Positions 1 to 6,455 of a stretch of 11,933 bases of DNA are shown one piece after another. How positions within the stretch are numbered: position 1 is the first letter of the stretch; each line of letters starts with the position of its first letter. Below the pieces are notes generated by a model. The model had not been told where the DNA came from. It did no database searches and saw nothing but the letters and a program-made list of their open reading frames with translations. The translations under genes and the position numbers were made by a program. The DNA is from Spirochaetales bacterium (GTDB taxonomy: Bacteria > Spirochaetota > Spirochaetia > Sphaerochaetales > Sphaerochaetaceae), in assembly GCA_012800465.1 (NCBI GenBank), contig JAAZJI010000270.1, positions 1-11,933 on the forward strand, in the 5' to 3' direction.

Positions 1-473
1 AAGGGCTTTTGCTTGTGGAAGAAGCCAAGAGGGAGGGAAGGAGAATCAGCTGCGGGGTGACGCCGCACCATCTTCTGTTGAACGGGGATGCGGCGAAAGA
101 CCGGAGGCGCTATGCGAAGATGAATCCGCCGCTGCGGGATGAGGAAACACGTAAAAAGCTCTTTGAAGCCCTGCTTGAAGGGCGGATCGACTGGGTCGAG
201 AGCGACCATGCCCCCCATACGATCGCCGACAAGGAGGCGGGATCCAGCGGCATTCCCGGATTCAGCGGGATGCTCCTGCTTTTGAAGGTATTGTATGAGC
301 ACGATCTTTCAGGAACCATGATGCAAGACCTCTTTGGCGGCGCCGTCCGGCGAACGCTGGGCCTTCCTCCCCAAGAGATTGTGCCGCCCTCCTATGAGAC
401 GCTTCCCGCCCTGATCAAGGCGGCCTCGAAGGAATATCCCTACGACGGGTTCAGAGGCCTATTTCCGAGCTGA
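1..473 (+). CDS. pyrC: Dihydroorotase, class I, C-terminal part (5' end outside window)
   Basis: This is the C-terminal part of dihydroorotase, the zinc amidohydrolase that interconverts carbamoyl-aspartate and dihydroorotate in cytosolic pyrimidine synthesis. The reading frame is open from base 3, so the gene begins upstream. Visible landmarks, in order, are 'TPHHL' (a metal-site histidine region in this family), 'MNPPLR' (the substrate-contacting Asn-Pro-Pro-Leu-Arg loop) and 'SDHAPHT' (carrying the catalytic/metal aspartate), then 'GIPGFSG', typical of class I and CAD-like enzymes. The protein ends soon after the barrel with a 'YPYDGFRG' tail, so it resembles the shorter CAD/archaeal-like form. 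The stop at 471-473 lies inside the convergent HD gene, giving a 23-bp 3' overlap. The family call is firm; the symbol follows class convention and could be listed as pyrC or pyrC-like. Confidence 0.93.
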   Translation, partial: GLLLVEEAKREGRRISCGVTPHHLLLNGDAAKDRRRYAKMNPPLRDEETRKKLFEALLEGRIDWVESDHAPHTIADKEAGSSGIPGFSGMLLLLKVLYEHDLSGTMMQDLFGGAVRRTLGLPPQEIVPPSYETLPALIKAASKEYPYDGFRGLFPS

Positions 474-1002
474 TCTCCCCCATGGCCTCGATCGTCCGGG
501 CGATGATCTCGTTCAGCTCCAGTCCGAGCATCCGGGCTCCTTGCGCGATGACCTCCCGGTTCACCCCCTTGGCGAAGGAGGGGCTGGACCACTTCTTTTT
601 GACACTCTTGACGCTCATCCCTTTCATCCGCTCCGGCCTCATCAGGGCGTTGGCGTAGATCAGTCCGGTCAGCTCATCGACCGTGTAGAGCACCTTTTCC
701 ATGAAATGGACCGGTTCGACCTCGCTGCAAAGACCCCATCCGTGGCTTACCACCGCCCGGATGAACGCCTCGTCGACATCGATCTCGGAGAGGAGCTCGG
801 GGGCGACCTGACAGTGCCGGTCGGGATACAGGGCGTAATCGATGTCGTGCAGAAGGCCGACCAGGGACCAGTAGGTCTCATCGTATCCGTAGTGACGGGC
901 GAAGCTCTTCATCGTCGCTTCCACGCAATAGGCGTGGTGGAGATGGGCTTCGTCGGGGGTGTATTTCTTCAAGAGAGCAAGCGCTTCGCTTCGGGTGACC
1001 AT
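451..1002 (-). CDS. HD-superfamily hydrolase, COG2316-like
   Basis: A 183-residue cytosolic metal-dependent phosphohydrolase of the HD superfamily; its substrate is unknown. Probable metal ligands are His23 ('LHHAYCVE'), the HD pair His52-Asp53 ('LLHDID'), His87 ('VVSHG') and Asp109 ('TVDELTG'). The later block 'MRPERM..SVKSVKKKW' followed by 'FAKGVNRE' is what I recall of the COG2316 predicted-hydrolase family, and the length fits. The ATG at 1002-1000 is chosen because AAGGAGG lies 5 nt upstream (1008-1014). The frame stays open further upstream, but that part runs through the promoter region and into the divergent gene and does not look like protein. The 3' end overlaps pyrC by 23 bp in convergent orientation. 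It is monocistronic as far as can be seen. The family is confident; no specific function is claimed. Confidence 0.88.
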   Translation of the reverse strand: MVTRSEALALLKKYTPDEAHLHHAYCVEATMKSFARHYGYDETYWSLVGLLHDIDYALYPDRHCQVAPELLSEIDVDEAFIRAVVSHGWGLCSEVEPVHFMEKVLYTVDELTGLIYANALMRPERMKGMSVKSVKKKWSSPSFAKGVNREVIAQGARMLGLELNEIIARTIEAMGEISSEIGL

Positions 1003-1007
1003 CGTGT

Positions 1008-1028
1008 CCTCCTTATTGGTGAAGTATA
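1008..1028 (-). promoter_or_regulatory. Putative promoter -10 and ribosome binding site of the HD gene
   Basis: On the - strand TATACT (1028-1023) is a reasonable -10 box 20 nt before the ATG, and AAGGAGG (1014-1008) is a strong Shine-Dalgarno sequence. The predicted leader is about 13-14 nt. No good -35 is visible: the expected place is a run of T within a pyrimidine tract. The Shine-Dalgarno site is firm and the promoter is weakly supported. Confidence 0.45.
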
Positions 1029-1062
1029 GTGAGATATGAAGAAAGAAAAAAGAGAAAGCACC

Positions 1063-1092
1063 TTGATGCGCTGCCATATCCGATGATATATT
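1063..1092 (+). promoter_or_regulatory. Putative sigma70-type promoter of the YkgJ-like gene
   Basis: TTGATG (1063-1068), an 18-bp spacer and TATATT (1087-1092) match the -35/-10 consensus at 4/6 and 5/6. The ATG at 1104 follows after only 11 nt, so the predicted leader is about 3-6 nt and has no Shine-Dalgarno sequence. This is consensus matching only. Confidence 0.5.
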
Positions 1093-1103
1093 CGCGCTGA
1101 ACC

Positions 1104-1706
1104 ATGAAGACATCCGCATACGCCGGAACGTATATCGAAGAAGTAATTGTTTCTTTATCCAACCTTTACGCTGATGTGGAGGAGGCGACCGGCGCCTTTG
1201 CCGCCCACTATGGCATCGCATGTCCGTCGGGGTGCGGTTCGTGCTGCGAGCGCTTCATCCCCGACATCACCCACAGTGAAGCCGTCTACATCGCCGCCCA
1301 TCTGATCTTCGAGCTTGGAGATGATGAAATCATCGAAAGAATCCATCGGCACGACGGATCGGGATGTCCGTTGTATCGAAGCGACACGCCTTTCCACTGC
1401 TCGGTGTATCCCGCCCGGCCACTTGTCTGTCGACTGTACGGATCCAGCGCGTACCACGACAAATACGGCAACACCCTCTTCCGATCGTGCAGATTCGTAA
1501 AAGCTGAAACGACGCCCAGGCTTCCGCACTTCGGCGAGCATGTGGTGAGGGTGCAGGATTTCTCCTACCGCCTGCGTTCCCTCGATCGTGACCGAGGCGA
1601 GTTGTCGCTCCTTACCGAGCTGCTCCCCGGTCTGCTGGAACAGCTGCGATTCATCGCGACTCTCGCTCCCTTCCGGGACGACCCGGAAGAGCCGTTGGCG
1701 GGGTAG
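1104..1706 (+). CDS. YkgJ-family zinc/iron-chelating cysteine-cluster protein
   Basis: A 200-residue soluble protein of the YkgJ (CxxCxxCC) cysteine-cluster family, thought to bind Zn or Fe; its biochemical role is not established. Eight cysteines are visible: Cys40, 44, 47 and 48 in 'CPSGCGSCCE', then Cys88 ('GCPLY'), Cys99 ('HCSVYPARPLVC'), Cys109 and Cys129 ('RSCRF'). The 'C..Y..RP..CR.YG' block is the family signature. There is no signal peptide or membrane segment. The chosen ATG directly precedes a plausible N-terminus and has no Shine-Dalgarno site; a promoter-like sequence ends 11 nt upstream. It is divergent from the HD gene and separated by 93 bp, with its own promoter-like signal, from the HAD gene, so it is probably its own transcription unit. 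Confidence 0.85.
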   Translation: MKTSAYAGTYIEEVIVSLSNLYADVEEATGAFAAHYGIACPSGCGSCCERFIPDITHSEAVYIAAHLIFELGDDEIIERIHRHDGSGCPLYRSDTPFHCSVYPARPLVCRLYGSSAYHDKYGNTLFRSCRFVKAETTPRLPHFGEHVVRVQDFSYRLRSLDRDRGELSLLTELLPGLLEQLRFIATLAPFRDDPEEPLAG

Positions 1707-1763
1707 AGTCGCTCAAAAGCCCTCCGATATCGCGTTCTCCGCTCCTTTCTCCTGTTTTGTTTG

Positions 1764-1793
1764 TTGACTAGGAGCCAGTCGGTCATCGATAAT
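1764..1793 (+). promoter_or_regulatory. Putative promoter of the HAD-pgm-comEC-rsmA operon
   Basis: TTGACT (1764-1769, 5/6 match to TTGACA), an 18-bp spacer and GATAAT (1788-1793, 5/6 match to TATAAT) form the best promoter-like sequence I see in the window. It lies in the 93-bp gap after the YkgJ gene. The gap shows no convincing terminator hairpin. The -10 ends only 6 nt before the ATG at 1800, so transcription would start at or next to that A. Confidence 0.6.
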
Positions 1794-1799
1794 AGCCGT

Positions 1800-2471
1800 A
1801 TGGCTGGAAGGATCAAGGCGATACTGTTTGATTTGGACGGGACGCTCGTCGATACGATCGAGGACATCGCGGCGGCGTTCAGCGCCGCGCTCGCCGAAGA
1901 GGGGTTGGCCCCGGCGACGGTGGCGGAGACCAAAAGCGTGGTGGGGCGCGGACTGGTGAACGCGTTGAGAGGCTTGCTGGAGATCCGCAATCATCCGGTG
2001 AGCGAAGAGCGCTTCACCGAATTGTTCCATATCATGTACACCTACTACGAAGAACACCCGGTCGTATATTCGAAACCGTTCGACGGGATGATCGATCTGG
2101 TTCGCGGTTTTCAGGATACCCACCGGTTGGGTGTCATCTCCAACAAGGACCATGAGCTGACCCTCAGGATCGTGTCGGAACTGATGGGGGATGTGCCGTG
2201 GAGCGTCGTCCGGGGGATGAATGAGGAATATCCCCGGAAGCCCGATGTCGGAGCGTTCACCCCGTTCATGAAAAAGATGGATCTGAGGCTTGAAGAAATG
2301 CTGCTCATCGGTGACAGTGAAGTTGACTATCAGAGCGCACGAGGGGCGAACATGGATGTGATCCTCGTTTCGTGGGGATTCAGACCGCGCGAAGCCCTGG
2401 CCGCTCTTGAAGGGGCTCATATAGTTGATTCGGTTGAAGAGCTGAAGGAGGCGATGTATGCGTTACAATGA
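1800..2471 (+). CDS. HAD-superfamily phosphatase, phosphoglycolate phosphatase-like
   Basis: A 223-residue cytosolic haloacid-dehalogenase phosphatase of the Gph/phosphoglycolate-phosphatase type with a C1 helical cap. Motif I is 'LFDLDGTLVDT' (nucleophile Asp11, Asp13), motif II 'VISNKD' (Ser114), motif III Lys147 ('PRKPD') and motif IV 'GDSEVD' (Asp172, Asp176). Phosphoglycolate salvage is the usual annotation, but this subfamily also contains pyrophosphatases and sugar-phosphate phosphatases, and the neighbouring sugar mutase makes a sugar phosphate possible. The ATG at 1800 is chosen because motif I normally begins within about 10 residues of the start. Upstream TTG codons in frame fall inside the predicted -35 region. 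No Shine-Dalgarno site precedes the ATG. The 3' end overlaps pgm by 14 bp, implying translational coupling. Confidence 0.9.
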   Translation: MAGRIKAILFDLDGTLVDTIEDIAAAFSAALAEEGLAPATVAETKSVVGRGLVNALRGLLEIRNHPVSEERFTELFHIMYTYYEEHPVVYSKPFDGMIDLVRGFQDTHRLGVISNKDHELTLRIVSELMGDVPWSVVRGMNEEYPRKPDVGAFTPFMKKMDLRLEEMLLIGDSEVDYQSARGANMDVILVSWGFRPREALAALEGAHIVDSVEELKEAMYALQ

Positions 2472-4164
2472 AAAGGATTTGAGACAGAAGGCGACCCTCT
2501 ATCTTGAGGTGGAGACCGAGGAGGCGTTCCGGACCGAAGTGGAGAATGAACTGGAAAACGGCCGGTGGGCGGAGCTCTACGAGCGCTTCTACACCACCCT
2601 TTCCTTCGGAACGGCCGGAATCCGGGGCCTGCTTGGCGGAGGAACCAATCGGATGAACACGTTCATGGTCCGAAAGGTCACCCAAGGGCTCGCCGACTAC
2701 CTGAAAACCCAGTCGGACCATCCTTCGGTGGTGATCGGGTACGACAGCCGACACTACAGCGACGTGTTCGCCAAGGAGGCGGCCCTCGTCCTTGCGGCGA
2801 ACGGCGTCTCGGTCTATCTCTTTCCCGAGCTGCGGCCGGTGCCGATGATCAGCTACGCGGTGCGGAACCTCAAGACCACCGCCGGGATCGCGATCACCGC
2901 CAGCCACAATCCCTCCGCCTACAACGGGTTCAAGGCGTACTGGCGGGACGGGGCGCAGGTGACCCCGCCGCACGATTTCCAGATCGCCGACCGGGCGAAC
3001 GCGGTGCAGCCGAAACAGATCCGGACGATCACCGAAGAGAAGGCCCGCTCAAACGGTCTGCTCGTCCGGGTCCCGGACAAAGTGGAGGAGAGCTACTACA
3101 ATGAGGTTCTTTCTTCCATTCGCAACATGGACATCATCAAAACGAGCAAAACCCTCGTTGCGTATACTCCCCTACACGGCTCGGGTCTCAGGCCGGTTAT
3201 CCGGCTCTTCGATGAGGTGGGAATCGACTACGTCACCGTCAAGGAACAGGAGCAGCCGGACGGATCGTTCCCGACGGTGAAGCTGCCCAACCCGGAAGAC
3301 CACGAAGCGATGGAGCTGGTTCTGAGCCTTGCCAAGAAGAAGGGCGCGGACATCGTTTTGGGCACCGACCCGGATGCCGACCGGCTTGGAATCGCCATTC
3401 CGCTGAGTGATGAAAAGAAAGACTATCAGCTCTTGACGGGGAACCAGATCGCCGTCCTGCTTGCCGACTACCTGATGATGTCCACCCGGCAGACGACGAA
3501 ACAGCCGGTGGTGGTGAAGTCGATCGTCACCACGGATCTGGTGAAGGAGATCGTCGAGAAGCGGGGAGGGGTCTGCAAGGACGTGTTGACCGGATTCAAG
3601 TACATCGCCAACGAGATGGCGCTCCTTGAAGGCCCGAAAGGGGAGGAGCAGTACTTCCTCTTCGGCTGTGAGGAAAGCTACGGATACCTGACGATCGACG
3701 TGGTTCGCGACAAGGATGCGGTGTCCACCGCTCTGGTCGCCGTCGAGATGCTCAGCTACTGGAAGACCCGAGGCAAGACCCTGATCGACCGCCTCGGAGA
3801 GATCTATCGGGAGTTCGGGTACTACACCGAGCGGGTCATCTCCGTCGATTTCGAAGGCGCCGCCGGACAGGAGAAGATGGCCCAGGTCATGCAATCCTTC
3901 CGCCGGCGGACGGCGGGTGAGGAGCTGGTCGGACGGAAGATCATGAAGATCGAGGATCTGTTGAACCCCAAGGAGGGAGGCCTCCCTCCGAGCGACGTGG
4001 TGATCTTCCATCTGGAAGGCGGGGAGCGGGTGATCGTCCGTCCCAGCGGAACCGAGCCGAAGATCAAGTACTATCTCTTCTTTTCCACCGAAGCGGCGGA
4101 CCGAGCGGCGTTCGATGCCCATCTTGAGAGTCGAGTCCAGGAGATGAAGGGAGGGCTTCTGTGA
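2458..4164 (+). CDS. Phosphoglucomutase/phosphomannomutase (alpha-D-phosphohexomutase family)
   Basis: A 568-residue cytosolic phospho-sugar mutase, close in length to Bacillus PgcA (about 580). It moves phosphate between C1 and C6 of a hexose through a phosphoserine, probably glucose-1-P/glucose-6-P. The four family signatures are present and intact: catalytic Ser149 in 'TASHNP', the Mg-binding loop 'GTDPDADR' (302-309), the sugar-binding loop 'GCEESYG' (403-409) and the phosphate-binding loop 'RPSGTEPK' (528-535). The N-terminal 'SFGTAGIRG' is also typical. AAGGAGG (2445-2451) lies 6 nt before the ATG, inside the end of the HAD gene. Its stop overlaps the next start in GTGA. Distinguishing phosphoglucomutase from phosphomannomutase or phosphopentomutase from sequence alone is uncertain. 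Confidence 0.95.
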   Translation: MRYNEKDLRQKATLYLEVETEEAFRTEVENELENGRWAELYERFYTTLSFGTAGIRGLLGGGTNRMNTFMVRKVTQGLADYLKTQSDHPSVVIGYDSRHYSDVFAKEAALVLAANGVSVYLFPELRPVPMISYAVRNLKTTAGIAITASHNPSAYNGFKAYWRDGAQVTPPHDFQIADRANAVQPKQIRTITEEKARSNGLLVRVPDKVEESYYNEVLSSIRNMDIIKTSKTLVAYTPLHGSGLRPVIRLFDEVGIDYVTVKEQEQPDGSFPTVKLPNPEDHEAMELVLSLAKKKGADIVLGTDPDADRLGIAIPLSDEKKDYQLLTGNQIAVLLADYLMMSTRQTTKQPVVVKSIVTTDLVKEIVEKRGGVCKDVLTGFKYIANEMALLEGPKGEEQYFLFGCEESYGYLTIDVVRDKDAVSTALVAVEMLSYWKTRGKTLIDRLGEIYREFGYYTERVISVDFEGAAGQEKMAQVMQSFRRRTAGEELVGRKIMKIEDLLNPKEGGLPPSDVVIFHLEGGERVIVRPSGTEPKIKYYLFFSTEAADRAAFDAHLESRVQEMKGGLL

Positions 4165-4904
4165 TCGAGTGCTATGCGTTCGTCCGGTACAATGGACCGG
4201 TACTGACCCTGACCCCCTTTCTCCGGGAAGGGCACGACCTTCTTGGAGACCAGGCGGTGATGTACACCGGCGGGATGCTGAACGCCCAGCAGAAGGATCA
4301 GGCGACCTTCGCCCTCTTCAGCCAGATCGACTTCGCCGTCGACCGGTGGATCCAGGACAAGCGGTACGTTCCCCGCCTCCTGTTCAGCGCGCTCGCCTTC
4401 ATGCTGAGCTATCTCTTCTTCTCGCTGGTCGTACGCGATCCGCTTCCGATGATCGACGAGCTCCTCATCTCCGGTGCTCTGGCGATCTTCGTGTGGGTCT
4501 CCCTCGCGCGCCGGGATACCCGCTCGATCCTCGCCCAGGAGAACCGCCAGCGGCTGAAGATGGTCGGGGGAAAGCGGACCGAGCAGATCCGGGAGGACCT
4601 CTTCTCGATCGATGAGCATCTTGACGCCACGGCCAAGACCGATGCCAAGGAGCTGGCCCGGCAGATCGTCGAGGGGACGCTCCCCAAGTGGGCCGTTGCG
4701 ATCGAGGCGAGCGAGCGGATCCTCATCCGGACGTTGCTTGACCGATATCTCGCGGTCTATGAGAAACCCACCTTCCGCTGGATCCGACGGCTGGATCGGT
4801 CCGGGAAGAATCTTGCGACGAAGCTCTACATCCAAGGGTCCGAAGGCTCGGTGGATCTCAGCCTGCTCGCCCTGAGGTGCGCCCTGAAGCGAAGCGAGGA
4901 GTGA
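4161..4904 (+). CDS. Unrecognised two-helix membrane protein
   Basis: I do not recognise this 247-residue protein. A mixed N-terminal region (1-65) precedes two hydrophobic segments, about 72-91 ('LLFSALAFMLSYLFF') and 97-117 ('IDELLISGALAIFVWVSLA'), joined by a short 'VRDPLP' turn. A charged, mostly helical C-terminal region of about 130 residues follows, rich in Lys/Arg/Glu. This looks like an inner-membrane hairpin with both termini on the same side, probably cytosolic by the positive-inside pattern ('SLARRDTRS' after helix 2). The GTG start overlaps the pgm stop by 4 bp and has AAGGGAGG (4147-4154) 6 nt upstream, so translation is probably coupled. Base use matches its neighbours, so there is no sign of recent transfer. 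No catalytic motif is evident. Confidence 0.8.
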   Translation: MIECYAFVRYNGPVLTLTPFLREGHDLLGDQAVMYTGGMLNAQQKDQATFALFSQIDFAVDRWIQDKRYVPRLLFSALAFMLSYLFFSLVVRDPLPMIDELLISGALAIFVWVSLARRDTRSILAQENRQRLKMVGGKRTEQIREDLFSIDEHLDATAKTDAKELARQIVEGTLPKWAVAIEASERILIRTLLDRYLAVYEKPTFRWIRRLDRSGKNLATKLYIQGSEGSVDLSLLALRCALKRSEE

Positions 4905-4920
4905 TGCCCCTTAGGGGGCA
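4896..4920 (+). promoter_or_regulatory. Hairpin between Shine-Dalgarno sequence and comEC start
   Basis: GAGGAG (4896-4901) overlaps the 3' end of the membrane-protein gene but is 18 nt from the comEC ATG, too far for normal spacing. Between them TGCCCC (4905-4910) and GGGGCA (4915-4920) can form a 6-bp stem with loop TTAG. If the inner five G-C pairs form, the effective spacing drops to 4 nt (TGAT). Extending to the sixth pair would instead tie up the A of the ATG. The structure is visible in sequence; its role is inferred. Confidence 0.5.
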
Positions 4921-6455
4921 TGACCCTGCCGCTTCTCTGCATCCTGTTTTGCTACCTTTCCTATTCGTTCAGCCCTCTCTTCGATTACCAATACCTCGCA
5001 GGGGTGCTGTGTTTGAGCTCATTGGGCCTGTTTCTCAGATGGGGCTCTTGGAGAAGATACGCTCTGTGCTCCTGTTCGCTCATCATCTTTCTGCTCTACC
5101 TGCTCTTCGGAAGGGCGGTCCATCATTCCCGATTCGCCCCCGGAATCGAACGGAAGCGGATCGCCGTCCTTGAAGGCGTCCTTCTGGAAGATTCGCTGTC
5201 GACCAACAATGGCCGCCGGCTGCTTCGGATCGGGGTGAGGTGGTGCGAAGACGAAGCGGGCTCGGGCGCTTCCGCCTCCGGGGTATGCAGCGCTCTTGGT
5301 TCCGGTCATGAGATCCTCTTCGCCTCCTCGCCGATCCGGGTGGTCGGCTCTTTCCATGAGGAATCCTCCCTCTTCATCATCGAAGACCTCCGGGTGCCGG
5401 ATCTCCCCCTCTTCGCCCGTTGGCGGCGCTCCGTCCTGGAGGGGCTGCGCCGCCGGCTGGAGAGGTCGGTTCCCGATGAACGGGCCCGATCGCTTTCCTT
5501 CATGCTTCTCCTCGGTCAAAGCGACAGCGACGCCTTCCCCCTCAAGGAGCTTGCCCGGCATTCCGGTCTTTCCCACCTGCTCGCCCTCTCGGGGATGCAT
5601 CTCTCGATCTTCCTGAGGCTCAGCACGGCGATCTGTTCCCCGGTCCTCGGTCCCTATCGGGGGAAGCGGGCCGGGATGGTCCTCCCGTGTCTCTTCGTCC
5701 TCATCGCCGGTCCCAAGCCCTCCTTGATTCGAGCTCTTGGGTTGGCTCTCTGCTCCCTGATTCCTTTCGGCTCTCATGGCAGATGCTATTCCTACCTACT
5801 TGCTCTTTCCTTGCAGCTTCTTTTGTTCCCGCACAGCGTGGGATCGCCGGCGTTCCTCCTCAGCTGGGTGGCATACACGATGATCTTCATCGCCCCGATG
5901 GTTCCCTCGTTTCCCTGGAAGACCGGAACGCTGGCGGTGCTGGCGATCGCCCCCGCCACGCTTCTTCTCGAGGGAAGCTGGAACGCCGGCGGGATCTTCC
6001 TGACGCCGATCGCCGGAGCGCTGGTCCATCTTGCGATGATCGGCTCCCTTCTCGCTCTGATCGGAGGACCGCCTTTCTCCCGGGTGCTTCTTCTGTGTGA
6101 CGATCTGCTGCATGACCTGCTTCTCGGATCCGCTTCCTCGAACCTCGTGTTTGGATGGAAGGGATATCTGCTTGCGCTTGCGTTCGTGTTGACCCTCTTG
6201 TCGGCTCTCATCTATGCTAAAAGGAGTCTGTCGAGGCAGGAGACCGATGAGCTGGAACTTTCCCTACGATTCCCCCACCGCGATCACCGCCCTCCTGAAG
6301 GAGGAGGATCTGGCGATGAGCAGGAGGTTTGGACAGAACTTCCTCATCTCGAACCCGAGCCGGAACAGGATCGTCGACCTGCTGGATGTGCAGGCGGGAT
6401 CGGAAGTCTGGGAGGTGGGGCCGGGGATCGGGGCGATCACCTCCGTTCTTCTTGA
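4920..6455 (+). CDS. comEC: ComEC/Rec2-family DNA-uptake channel protein, short form without MBL domain
   Basis: A polytopic membrane protein of the ComEC/Rec2 family, which in competent bacteria carries single-stranded DNA across the inner membrane. N-terminal hydrophobic helices (about 2-64) lead to an OB-fold-like region (about 80-160). The competence domain (about 190-433) follows, with the signature 'GLSHLLALSGMHLSIF' (216-231). Usual ComEC proteins have a C-terminal metallo-beta-lactamase domain and reach 700-800 residues; here none follows. The last credible helix ends at 'LIYAKR' (about 430-435). Residues 443-511 are translated from bases that also encode RsmA in another frame and look low-complexity, so the real tail may be shorter. 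The start is taken at the first in-frame ATG after the upstream stop, 15 nt away. No transmembrane-disrupting frameshift is seen before 6219. A role in natural transformation is inferred. Confidence 0.82.
   Translation: MTLPLLCILFCYLSYSFSPLFDYQYLAGVLCLSSLGLFLRWGSWRRYALCSCSLIIFLLYLLFGRAVHHSRFAPGIERKRIAVLEGVLLEDSLSTNNGRRLLRIGVRWCEDEAGSGASASGVCSALGSGHEILFASSPIRVVGSFHEESSLFIIEDLRVPDLPLFARWRRSVLEGLRRRLERSVPDERARSLSFMLLLGQSDSDAFPLKELARHSGLSHLLALSGMHLSIFLRLSTAICSPVLGPYRGKRAGMVLPCLFVLIAGPKPSLIRALGLALCSLIPFGSHGRCYSYLLALSLQLLLFPHSVGSPAFLLSWVAYTMIFIAPMVPSFPWKTGTLAVLAIAPATLLLEGSWNAGGIFLTPIAGALVHLAMIGSLLALIGGPPFSRVLLLCDDLLHDLLLGSASSNLVFGWKGYLLALAFVLTLLSALIYAKRSLSRQETDELELSLRFPHRDHRPPEGGGSGDEQEVWTELPHLEPEPEQDRRPAGCAGGIGSLGGGAGDRGDHLRSS

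Noticed and set aside
1003..1221. Upstream extension of the HD gene to a start at 1221.
   Set aside because: It would run through the divergent promoter region and into the YkgJ gene. The ATG at 1002 has a strong Shine-Dalgarno site and matches the expected family N-terminus.
1707..1799. Possible terminator in the gap after the YkgJ gene.
   Set aside because: There is a T-rich patch near 1746-1765 but no convincing GC stem directly before it.
3172..4122. A 316-codon open frame on the - strand opposite the phosphohexomutase gene.
   Set aside because: It is a composition shadow of a well-supported gene, with His/Arg/Leu-rich translation and no motif.
4904..5173. Alternative ATG at 4904 (TGATG overlap) opening a different frame over the comEC start.
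   Set aside because: GAGGAG is only 2 nt away, the translation lacks membrane character and motifs, and the ComEC frame accounts for the region.
6214..6246. Earlier ATG for rsmA at 6214.
   Set aside because: It adds eleven residues of Arg/Gly-rich sequence not expected in the family, while CAGGAG sits 4 nt before the ATG at 6247.
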